A stretch of 64,000 bases of DNA. Origin: Neospora caninum Liverpool (lineage: Eukaryota > Apicomplexa > Conoidasida > Eucoccidiorida > Sarcocystidae). Below are positions 39,001-51,000 of this stretch, in pieces. A program made the position numbers and the translations under genes. The stretch's first letter is position 1; every line of letters begins with the position of its first letter. The notes beneath the pieces are model-generated. The model had not been told where the DNA came from and searched no databases. It saw nothing but the letters and a program-made list of their open reading frames with translations. The DNA lies in assembly GCF_000208865.1 (NCBI RefSeq), contig NC_018396.1:4273101-4337100 (forward strand), read 5' to 3'.

Positions 39001-42000
39001 ATCATGTACACAGAGGGCGAGGTCACAACATTAGTCAGACGGATGCCAGTCTCTTGGTTCGAAAATTGCCTCCGCGGGTTCAGAATGTATACCCATGGGA
39101 ACCCATGTAGCAATGACGGCAGTCCGGAGTGAAAAGGAGCGCTACTCCACGTTAAACATGTTGCTGGTTGGCTGACTACCTGACTGTCAAACGCTGCCCG
39201 GTCGGACCGCCAGCGTACGACAGGAAAGTGATAATGGAGAATAGACACCGCGTCCTAAGCAAAAGTGGTGCCGCCACGCACCGTCGAACGGGTTGGACGA
39301 GGAACGTTCGTAACTGGCAAAACGTACCGTTCACTGAAATACGGAAGAAGTTTGTCTATGCGTTTTGAATGCGCGTAAACGCTACACCCGTGTACACTCG
39401 CGGCGAAAGAGCCGATGGCCCGTCTTCCAGAAAGGTCAGCACAGATCGGTGACCAGCCGTTTATATCTTGTGATTTGGTTTAGAAGGAAAATCGGTCCAG
39501 GCCACCAGTTGCTGTGGTACGTTTCACTGTTTCTGTACCGTGGTTCAAAAACGTCCAGCGACATAAGCTGTCGACAGCCTTACCGCGCTGTATGCATTTG
39601 TGTTGGATCAGGGTTTTACAATCCCAATACTGGGGCGAGAAGCCTGGAGGACTGCCGCCCGTGTCCTCCAGGGCGGTACTGCGATAGATTTGGCCTTGAT
39701 GCACCGACAGGCGACTGTGCAGAGGGGTATTATTGCTCTGGCGGCGCAACAAGCGCAAAGGGCCAGTATGAGGCGCAAGGGGCGAATGACGGAGCTGGCC
39801 GCTACGATATAGGCTGTCTGGAAACAGACAAGGAAGCAGTAGCCCAGGAGAATGGGGTAGCCATCGAGGGCGTCGACAGTGGCGCCGACTGCATGGCGCG
39901 GTGCCAGGAGGACAGTGTCTGCAAATACTTCTCCTGGAATCCAAGCAAAACCTGCACTTTGATAACCCAGACGTTCGAGCTCAGCAGCTGCGCTGGATGC
40001 GTCGCGGGGCCCAAGTCATGCTCTTCGGATTGCTTCTTCTCTGGCTTCGACTTTACCGGGACAGTGATCACTACCTATCGGCAAACACGCTCAGCACACC
40101 TGTGTCAGTCACGTTGTGTGACGAACGACCTATGCTCCGTTTTTATATACGATGCCGACAATACGATCTGCTATCTGAAGGCGCACGACGCTCTGAGTCA
40201 CCGGGTCAAGGCTCCGAACGTGAATTACATTGCTGGACCCAATAAGTACTGCGGGTTCGGCGGAACGCTTACATCTAGTAAGAGTTTCCCAGCGTTTAGG
40301 CGGAGTACAGGAACTGCAATTCTTTTGCCAACTCCACTGTTAACTCCCGTCTGCACCTGAGCTTACCACCATCCAGTTCCGCGCGGTCCTCATTCGCAAC
40401 AGGGTAACGATGACCGACCACTGTATTGCCACCCCACACACACACTTCGAACTTGTGAACAGATGCCACGGTTTCTCGCGCGGATGACGTTCCATGATGC
40501 TTTCGAATGCGTGGCACCAGAACCATGCACCCGATGCTCGTATAGACCGGCAGCGCCCTTCACGCTCAACCTTTTTCCTCCACAGTGACTCCCTCGATTT
40601 CTGAGTGTCTCGTGGCGAGATGACGGTGTGAGAGGAGCGGCAGCTCGCTATTCGCCGACTCAACTTGTGCTGCTCAAGCCTGGGTTACGGCACACGCTTT
40701 CCCTCTGAGTCACTCTTGAAAACGTTTCACTCCCTGGCGGCCTAGCAAATCGTAGATCATCATCTGGCCGCGCATGAGCCAAAACATACAAAGATTCACG
40801 TACCATTTGACTGGCACATATAAGGTCTGTACAACAGCCGCAGAGTTTGGGTCGTCGGGATCCAAGTCTCCATGACCCATAGGTTAGCTGATTTCCATGC
40901 CGAAACCGACGCCAGTTCGGATACGTTGCATGCTGTCCTCTGCGGAAATCTGCTGTCCATGTGTTGCCTGTAGTTTGCAGATTTCCTGCGGGTATCCCTG
41001 GAACTGCAAGTCAAATTTGCACGGGCGCTGAACAAGGCTATGCAGACCTCCTGGAGGCAGGAAGGACGTGCGAGGTCACGCGGGGGTGCAGGGGCATACA
41101 GTATCTTGAGACCAAGCGTCTGTACTATCTTCGGTAAGAACAAATACGTTGAACGTCTCCAGGCTCCAGCTATTCGCAATTTTGAACAGTAGAACGTTTA
41201 ACCTATCTCATTTTCATAAGGTAAATCATGAGCGGCTCGGCGTCCCGATTGTGTGTGTCTGTCGTTAGGTGTGGCAGCGTCAATGAAAAGCTCGTCGAAG
41301 GTGGTGCAACTTGGTTTCCGATCGTTTGCGGAGATATGGGACTGTGCCCCAAAGGCACTTACTGTCCAGCTGGATCCGCGCGGCCTCGTTTGTGTGGTAT
41401 TGGGAAATACTGCTCCGATGAGGGCGCGGGAAGCGAAAAGGGTCAATGCCGCGCAGGCTTTTGGTGTCCGGGAGGTACGCACTATCAATGGATACCCAGA
41501 GAAAAGGAGAGCCTACCACAGCAAGAGTTTATTTTTGGGGCATGCTCCGCTCGAGAAGGTCAACAGTTGAGAGGCAGGAGAAAACCTCAATCTGCTTTGC
41601 ACTGAGCTGGCCTTGTGTCCTAGTATAAAATACGGAAAGGTAAACGCGACAGATTTGGGTTGCGCGAAAGCGACAGGCGGTTCGTTTTTGCAAGAAACGT
41701 CATTCGCGGGATGCCCTCAATTCATGGAGACTCCACGACGTCCTCAGCCTGCTGAGGTACATTTGCAGCGCTTGGGTTCGTGTGTTGGCCGACGGTACAC
41801 AGTGTAGATTTCAACTTGTGCGCTCTCTGTTCCTATACCAGGAAGTGCGTCGGAGACTCCCACAGACTCTCCGTGCCCCGCGGGGTACTATTGCCTAGAA
41901 GGAACGAAAAGCCCTACACCGTGCCCAGAGGGTACATTCCGGGCAGAAAGGTACTGAGAACGAAAGTATATCTACGGTCCCCTGATTCATCAATGAACGG

Positions 42001-45000
42001 CGCCGCTGGATTTCGCATGTGGAGCTAAGGCGGCCGGAGGTACACTTCACAAGAACACCCCTGGCCCACGCTTTACAAGCCACAAATACTGACAGAGCTG
42101 CGTACTCGAAGGTCGCCTGGGGGCTTGTCTGACGGGAGATTGCCCCGCGTAATCGTGGTTGTCTCCTTGCGCTGTCCCCTCTGGCGCATTGGGCGGCTTC
42201 AAAGGGGTATACAAGCAGTTTGGTGGGGTTTGGTACGACACACTGATGCTCTGTGCGCTTCGTGTTGATGCATAGGGGAGCTCGGGAGGCAGGGGATTGT
42301 TCACCTTGTACTCCAGGTTCCTATTGCAAGGGAACTGGATTGAAGGCGCCAACGGGCTGGTGTAACAGAGGTATGTGCCTTGGTCTCCTGGCACACGCGA
42401 GTGACACCACACAGACGCCCGAGCAAGTAGTACCACCTTAGACTGCCTACATGGAGTCTAGCTATGCCATGGTTATTTCCTTGAGTACGTCACGACGCGT
42501 ATCCGTCTCTGTCCGTAGATACACAACGTAAACTACCTCCCAGAGGAAATGACAAGTCGAGAGCTCCTCCGCTGTCACTGAAAAAAACCCAACAGCGCCG
42601 CCCCTCTGCTGGCGACAAGCAGAGAACTCGCGGCAGGGGCTTCGAATGGAAAAGGGAGTTCTGAGATTGTTCCCTGAGTCTGAATTGGAACGTGAAGCTG
42701 AGATGAAATGTCACCGTCGCATGGGCGTGTCCGCTGGGCCGTTCCTCCGTATCAGAGTTGGCTTCCTCGCTGCCAAGCTACTGGAGCAGCGAAGCTGTGT
42801 TTGCGTAATTCGGGGGCTTTGTCTCGAGCGCGCTGCAGGCTACTCTTGCCCGTCAAAATCGACGACTCCCACAGCAGTCATTTGCACCAAAGGACACTAT
42901 TGCCCGGCTGGTGCAGCGGAACCCATCCCGTGCCCTCAAGGGGAGCATCAGCCTGGCGTGGGGCAGTCAGAGTGTGTAGCCTGCCCCGCAGGTAAGGAAA
43001 CTCTCGAGCGTCTTCACCATCGGTTCTCAGTTGAGACGGGGCGACCATGGCACCTGGTGCGGGCCCTTCCGTAGAGCACAGCGGGAAGCCCCTTCGCCAG
43101 CCTCTCGCTTTCTAGAGTCAACTGACTGATGTAGTAAGGACATTCGCAATGTCGACGGCTCGCCTCTGCTTCTCGTGATCGACCTGGCGGAAGTGACAAA
43201 ACCTGCGCTAACGCCGTTCTGACAGACGCATTGTTGGCCAGCGATGGTGCCTGTGAATGAAGAACTTGGATCAGAGAGGCCTGCCTGGGCAACTACAAGG
43301 TGAAGGGTTTCATTCCGTGACTACGGCGGCGGTGTCCCACAGTCTTTGCTCGGTTCGATGAGGCGTGTGTCTCCGCACTCTGCTCAATGCTATGGTGTGT
43401 CTCCCAGGTAAAGCATGCGGAGCTGCCACGGATCCGGACGACTGCCCAGCAGGCTATTTTTGTCCAGCTGGTACCGTATTCGCTCACCAGTTTCCGTGCC
43501 CCGCAGGTTCGTACTCTGCTGAGACGGGCAACGTTAGCTCGGACGAATGCCAGCCGTGCCCCGAAGGAAGAGTCTGCGATGAACCGGGGACGCCTACTGC
43601 GAGAGTCCTCTGCCCTCAAGGTAAGCTGCAGGGGAAGGCGCCTGTCGCACGTTCCGGATCGCCAGTTTAGCCGTTCAGTGCGGATCCTTAACAGGCTATG
43701 CCGCTGCTTGAAGCAACCCCGTGTACGCTGCGCTCTCACATTCGTTCGTGGCACCACGAGATGGTACCGCAGCCGCTGGTTCACAGGTTTGGATGTGGGG
43801 CAGCAAGCTGTCACCACCACATATTTCCTTATCTGGATAACTCTTCCCGGGGGGGTCTCTCCGTTATATCGCCCCCCCAGTGCGTGGTTCCACATTTACT
43901 TTCTGGTCTGCTGCGGTGGGCCATTCGCGGCGTTGGCTCATCCCTCCGCACCGTGTCGGCGCTCTGGTTGTCGATGTGGTGCAGGCTATTACTGTCCTGA
44001 GGGAACTGACGGACCGCACAGTAACCCATGCGAGGCGGGACAATATTGCCCAGCTGGTATAAGTGACCCACAGTTATGTTCGACAGGATATTTCTGTGGA
44101 GCTGAGCGCTTGTCTCAGCCGTCTGGCGGTTGCTACGGTGGCTTCCTGTGCCTTTCTGGAGCTTCCTCGCCTTCACCGTTTGATGCGACCGTCAATGGAG
44201 CCTGCACCGAAACTATAGAAGGTGGCGAATGCCCAGCTGGAAATTTCTGTGCCCCGGGTAAGAAGGACTCGTAGCATGCTGCTTGTCAAATAGAACTTGC
44301 AAAGGACCTGTTGCAGACTACAAAAACGAGGCATCGGCACACTGGAGAATCTCTACACGATTCCTCATTTGCACAGCTACTGCAACGATGTGGCACCGAC
44401 TGCCCCACTCAGCAGACGTGCTTACACGTACGCTTGAGAAGCATCCTCTGCTTTTGCTAGGATTGACTGTGACATTATGACGACTGCCGACGCCAGCACA
44501 CGAGCGATCGGGATGCCCTGGCCGGCATCTGAACATCGATTGCCAACAGACGCGTTTCCCCCTGATACTCTTGTCTAAAGAGCTCTGGCGTTCGATCAAT
44601 AAAGATAGTGGGTTTACCCACAGATGCAAAAACGGCATTTGTATGGCAATCATTGGGGGAAATCACGCAGACCCAAAAACAATTCAAACATAGTCCAGCC
44701 GTTCACAGGTTTCTGGGTTACGTTCAACTATAGCTGTGGTCATGTAATGCCCGACTGGACAGACGGCAGTTCCATTTTGGTTTGTGTCATTGTAGCTAGC
44801 ACTCTTGATGACGTACTACAGTCCCAGGGACAGACGCCCTCGAGCGTGAAGGCACCTGGACACGCAATCGCAAACCCCAACCAGAACAACGACATTTACG
44901 TCGTCGACGATCAGGTGGTCAAAAAGATTGACGGACGTACCGGTGAGACTCCGAGCAGCAGGTGCATGGATCTCGCCGGTGGAAACAATGTGTTCAGTCT

Positions 45001-48000
45001 CGTTGAGAGCTATCGTTCGGCAGACAGTGCTGCCAACTGCACACTGTATCTGTGACACGCCTGCAGAAGGGTGGAGACCCCGCTTGCAAGGCATGTAGCG
45101 CTGACAGGGGTTTTCGTTCGGATAAACATCACGGGTATATGCAGTGCCGTTATGCTGTTCTAGCTGTCAGATCACGAAGCGTGCGTTAGAGACCGAAAGA
45201 CGCAAACGGCAAAACGCTGGATAGCAACCCGAGTGTCGGGCCACTGGTCATGCCCAACAACATACGAATTGCGTTGCCTTCATGCTCAGGTCTCGTGTCG
45301 GTGCTCGTCGGCAACGGAGCGCCAGACTCGATAGCAGGAGCCGTTACTGGAAAGCCCGAGCGCCTGGCACTCGATGTTGCTGGAAGCACCCTATATATAT
45401 CGTACCCTGGTGGGGGCCGGTTTGCGCCTGAATCCTTTAGGAGTCTCACAGCCGTGCATCGGCCAAAAATGATTTTATATAGGTGCATCCACGACAGCAA
45501 CCATTCGCTGTCAGCAGCGCTGCGCCTGGGTTCAATGTAGTTTCGCGAACCTACGTGTCGGATATCTGTACAACGATCGAGCAGTGGTCCAGTATTTTAC
45601 GTCCACACACTGCAAAGTACCAGATACAGTGCGATAGTGACGCCGAGGGCACTCCTTTTCTGTAGATTCCTGCTGTGGTGAAATGCTCACAGGTAAGCGT
45701 AACAAGGGTGTGATAGAATCGTCCGTAGAAGAACTATGCCCTCTCTTGTTTGCGGTGTCTAATTTTCAGAAGAGGCAACGGTTCGCTCCTACGACCTGAC
45801 GGAATGTACAATCAAGGAATATCGTGGACTTCCGACTCGCCCCGTCGGAATCGCTGTTGATAATACTAGCACCTTCCTTTATATAGTGGCGTCTGGGGCC
45901 CACAAGGTGGTACGACTTAATCTGGCCACGGAGGCTGTTTCTCACTGGCTGGGTAGCGGCCAAGCTGGTACGTCCTATTCGCAGGATCCTCTCCAGCTTT
46001 GCCATGAGCGGATGGTCAAAGAAGTGTTCTCCATCTGAAAAGCTGCTTGAGAGGCTCAGGTCATCCGTTCAGAAAAGGCCAGCAGAAACGTGTCCGCAGC
46101 TTCTGTCAAGTCTGCATGACGTGGCTTTCCGTGCTCGATAGACTTTTTGGGCACTGTACCACACTGCCTGCGTGCCAAATACGCCTCCATCTGGATTCAG
46201 TCACGCAGAGACTACGTGATTCCACTCGATAGCGCACATACACAGATCCTTTTCGTGTTCATGATCTGCTCCCAACCATTCAAATAGGGGCTGTGTTAGT
46301 ATCTACACGGTTTCCTGGCATTAGAAAACCCTTGTCTCGTGCGTGCTTCTTTCCGTACGGGATGTAAAAAAACTGGCTTGACTGGACACTTCGAGAATAC
46401 TGCCTGACAGCATACCCGAGCTATATAGGCCACGCTGTTGCGTTCTGTGGGGGCAGTGTTTCATACCCGCGGGCGCATGCTCGTTCGTCCCTGCCCCACC
46501 CCATCCCCGCTTGGCATCAGGTCCACGAAGACTCCACAGGCGACGGGCACCGCCAGGTGATGAAACTTGTCCGTTTCTCTGCCTGTGTCGGTAGGTGACA
46601 ACTGTGGGCCAGGAGTGGAACTCGTTGATGTGCAGCTGAATGAGCCGCAGGATGTTGCCATCGATGACGAAGGATACGTTTACGTTGCAGACACGGGAAA
46701 TAAACGCGTAAGTAGAGTCTCGGGCACCGATGCCAGTTTCCCGACCATTCATGGCTCTCGTAACGTCCCGTGTGTGGCGCGTTCAAACCCCTTCCTTTCC
46801 GCGTTTTCTTCTCCCAAGGTGAAACCTGGCATCGTGTATCACTCCTGCTTCAGCAGATCCAGCGACTTGTAGCATGTTCTATGACTGTCCAACACATAGA
46901 GCACCCCTGTGTGCGGCTGCTGGTTCAGATTGTAATGGTTGACGGACTCCAAGCAGAACCTATCCAAGTGGTCCTTGATGGAGTCGCTCCATCGCCTGCC
47001 ACACTTGAGAAGCCGGTTGCCGTCCTAGTCACGCAGATAAATTCGGTGAGAAGATAGGAAGCGAAATGACACCTTCGAGCCGTCAGGGAGATCAATGCTT
47101 CGTAGTCGGATGAGACGGGAAAACGAATGTATTAGGGAAGAAAGGTGGAAGGATGTGCCGGGTGTCTGGGGAATGTAGCATGCGTTGAAGCTGATGCGGG
47201 TGGCAGTGAATCCTCACGATGGCTCTCCCTTTTAGTTCCGAACTGGCTGCCGTTTCCTCTGAAGCGTGAACCATTCCTGGGCACCACCGCTGGCAGGTTG
47301 ACTGGTCCGAGACGAGCTGGATGACCTAAGAGAAATGAGCTGCTAGGGGGGCGACGTATGCAGCGAAAAGATAGAAATAGTTGTCAAACACATCAGGCTG
47401 CACGCAGCGTATGCGTGAGGTGCATGGCGGTTCTGATGCTTATGCATATATTTCTCTCGTTTCGTGTCAGGTCGAGAAGTCACTATTTGTTGCTGACGAA
47501 TCCGCAAGAAGGTAACCATTGTTCGACCTCACCGAAGGCGTCACCAAGTGTTTTCTTTGAGGCTGTCTACCGTTTTCTTCACGGTGTGATTAAATTTTTA
47601 CTTCGGCCGTGTCTCAGCCATTCAACAAGTTGAAGGTCGTAGCCTGCAATGCCCAGATGACGTAGGCATATAGAGCAGCAGAAAGCTCAGGTGGGGCGAC
47701 AAAACGCTGGTTACTTCAGCTCCTGACTTTCAGAGAATTGGCCATGTGTAGATGCTTGTAGACACAAGGCCACACCATACTGAAGTCTCAAAATCAAATA
47801 CTAAACAGCTGACCCATGGCGTGACGAGTAGCATTGCTGAAGAAGGCGTCCATGTCGCTTCGGCGTACCAGGCGCGGAAGAGAGGTGCAGAGAACATAAG
47901 CGCCCCCACGAATTAAAGCCAGATACACCAAAGTACGGCATAGAAGCCCCAAGATGAAAACAAAGTGCGGGCCCAGATTAAAGAGGACAAGATTTGTAGC

Positions 48001-51000
48001 TGACATAGGATACTTGCCAGCTGCAGCAGGTAAATGTCTCGGTGTACTGAGGGAACGAGCCCTCGGCTTGGCGCGGCGAAGGAGCTTGGCCCAGGCCACG
48101 CAGGCGGCCGGATCGGTGGCGGGGGGGGGGGGCCTGGCATTTGCCACAGGCTCGTAGTCCTCGTCTGCTCTGGCGTCTAGCCCTCGCGGTGGGCAGCTAT
48201 GGCGGCTGGGAACAAAAGTCAAATCGAGAGCCTCATGGAGCTCAGGGCGCTGCTCGCTTCCGTTGGACAAACGTAGGGGGGAAGCGTGCATCGTCCACGG
48301 GTAGAGGATCCACGGCCTTCTGACCTGTTTGTTTGTCTTTCAGAATTTGGCGAATACATCTTCCATCAGGAATCATAGCTGTGTCCGCCGGTGACGGCAC
48401 CACAGGCGACCCTGTGGCCGACGGCACTTTGCCCGCAGCGAGCTTGCCGCTAGGCATCCCGAAGGCGCTAGGCAAAGGCACGCAGGTGAGGGTTGCGCAC
48501 TAGGCAAGCGTGGCGCCAGCATTGGCCCGTGTATTGCAGCAGCGCTTTCTGGCGTGAATGTGTTTTCTTGTTCTTTCCGTTTGCCGTACTGACGCTACTG
48601 GGAGACAGTGTTGAGCTGCAAACCACGTAGCATCAAGAACGTTTCGTACTCTGCACACACTTGCAACCGATGCAGCTGTACAGGAATCGCACTGCTGTAT
48701 TGGGGGGGGGGGGGGGACGGAGGCCGTCCTACGAGGGGAATTGCGGAGATTCGCAGCGACTGACAGGTTCCCGGTAGCAGAGCCATGGTCGATCTGAACC
48801 CACAGTCAGCTATGCAACCTCTTCCACCTCTGTAGAGAGGCCACGAGGTCAGTGCTCGGCGGCACTAACCTTAGATCATTGGCCACTTGATCAACACTGC
48901 ATTCAGATGAACAGAACGTTTGAGAGAGAACGGTGCATTGCAGAGAGAAAAGGGCGTCACTTGTCCCGAGAACCTCATTCGAGGAAAGGGATGTGGTGCT
49001 GGATTATGGCTGCCTTCAAGGTTGATGGTCAACTATTTGACGTTCTGATTGGGGACGCGACCCCCAACGGCCTCCGGCGGCTCTCGCTAGGTGCATCGAT
49101 TCGCTTCCTTGATGTGGCGCCAGAGCCTTGCCCTCCAGGTGCGTCTCCGTTTTTAAACGTGGCATAGGAAGACCGGCAGTCGCGATTACAGCAGCGCTGA
49201 GCCAATACACACGATCCTCTCCGCAATGCAGGGAGGTAAGGGATCTACCACACGACAAGCGCCGGACACACTCAGGACGTTGTTAGCAGCCTGACAAAGT
49301 GTTCTGTGGATCGACACCTGCTCGGTCAGCGGTAATCATGACATATGGCCATTGACTGTATCTCCATGAACGTCATTTGCATCCATCCAACTAGCTGCAT
49401 ACGACAGTTACACGTGTGAGCAAACGCATGAAGCCTCACGAAGATGTCCATAATTGTACTGGAAATCAACTAGTGATTTTGAATTATACCGATATGCAAT
49501 CGTGCAGACCGTAGTGGCCCAGGGGCGTCCCACTCCCCCCGTATCATTGGCTTCCTCCCGCAGTGGGCGACGGCCTCTGGCGGGGGCTGAGCATTTGTCG
49601 GAACAGAGTAGGGATGTGGACGTTGCCGCCAAAGTCTCTGTCGCTGAAACCAGGCTGTGACAGGAAACTCATTTACCTGGCTAGACCCTGGAGTGAGGCT
49701 CTTGCTGCGGTCTCCATAGGAACTTTCATGCCGTACAAAGGCGGCCGGAAAGTCTCGGAATGCATCCCCTGTCCGGCGGGAATGTACTGCCAAGCGGTAG
49801 GCCAAGTGGTGCCTTCTGGACGTTGTGAAAAAGCGTACTTCTGCCCGCAAGGGTCAACCTCACCGACAGAGAAGCAATGCCCAGCTAAGCATTACTGCGA
49901 CCGGGAAGAAGGTAGGGTTCCACAGTCCACTTGCGTCGCCGGAGGAAGGCATGTGGTTTCGCGGGGAGGCGATGAAGAACTCGAAATGTGACCACTGGGG
50001 GTTCTCCACTGTGGAGGGGCTGGACACGTTGTCAGAAGCATCAGCTGCTCGCTTCCTTCCCTGGTGTATTTTCTTGTAAGAGACGCACCGGTGCACTACG
50101 TTGACGGTTGTTGCATATCACCTGCCTCAGTCTAGAAGTCAGTGTTTTCTCGCACAGCGCCGGCACCGACCATGTATCTCGCGGCACTATGGACGTCGGA
50201 TGGTATGCGACCAACAAAATGTTTTTGACCACGCCATGAAACTGGCGTCCTGGGTGGTGCCCAAACCATCTAGCGTAAAGGGTGATTCGCCAACTAGAGA
50301 GCGCCGGCAGAGGACGCCGCCTTATAACCAGATAAAACACGCAGCGTCTTTGACTCTTCTGAGGAGTACGATATTGTTCCTTCACGCAAGAAGGCAAGCA
50401 GCGAGAAAGAGACGGGTATGATCAACTACGGAAGAGGGGGAGAATCCTACTCGACTCGACAAATAAAGTGTTCGAGGATGCCTCGCTCAGCCGCAGAACT
50501 GGTTGACTCGAGAATCCCCTTCTGCCCTGTGTTTGCAAACCCTTTACGCTTTGCAGACGTCAGCAACGTTGCAGCGAACACACGCATCAGTACCACAAGC
50601 AGAAGAGACTGGGTGGACCCAAACAGGCCTGAGAAGGCAGTCGATGGGGCGGCCAGCGCTGCACAAGGGTGGCTGTCGAAGAATACACCGGACGGCTCGC
50701 ATGGAGTGGAACTCGAGCTAGACGCGTACTACGTCATCAGCAAATACAGGATCTACTCTGGAGATACCACGGGCGCAAACGTGAGTTTTCCTGGTTTTCC
50801 TGTTGGTGGGTTGTGTGTTATCGAATCAGAAACTCCAGAAGCCAAAGCAATTTCGAGGACCGGTTTGCGTCGAGTAGCTGGGGATCCTGGTTCCATTATT
50901 GTTCCTCGACACTACGTCTGAGTTAGCAAGGATCTGGGGAAGGCTAGCCAGGCTGTAGCAGCTTCGCATTTTTTAAACTGCTGGACGAGCAGCCCTTGGA

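Larger units (their letters stand above)
44709..49138 (+). other. NHL-type six-unit beta-propeller within the giant protein
   Basis: Exons 44709-44942, 45290-45409, 45770-45967, 46595-46707, 46929-47045, 47471-47511, 48344-48485 and 49021-49138 join in phase (44709 has an unassigned lead-in). NHL-type units read across exon borders: NNDIYVVDDQVVKKIDGRTG then LVSVLVGNGAPD; RLALDVAGSTLYISYP; PVGIAVDNTSTFLYIVASGA; PQDVAIDDEGYVYVADTGNK then IVMVDG; KSLFVADESARRIWRIHLPS; and a weaker last unit. The pattern P-x-G/D-hydrophobic-A-hydrophobic-D, then LY/VYVADT-x-N, is the NHL signature. A propeller in the middle of a GCC2/GCC3 chain suggests a ligand-binding platform. The 48343 acceptor and 47512 donor flank a large intron with a long G run. 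Confidence 0.8.
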
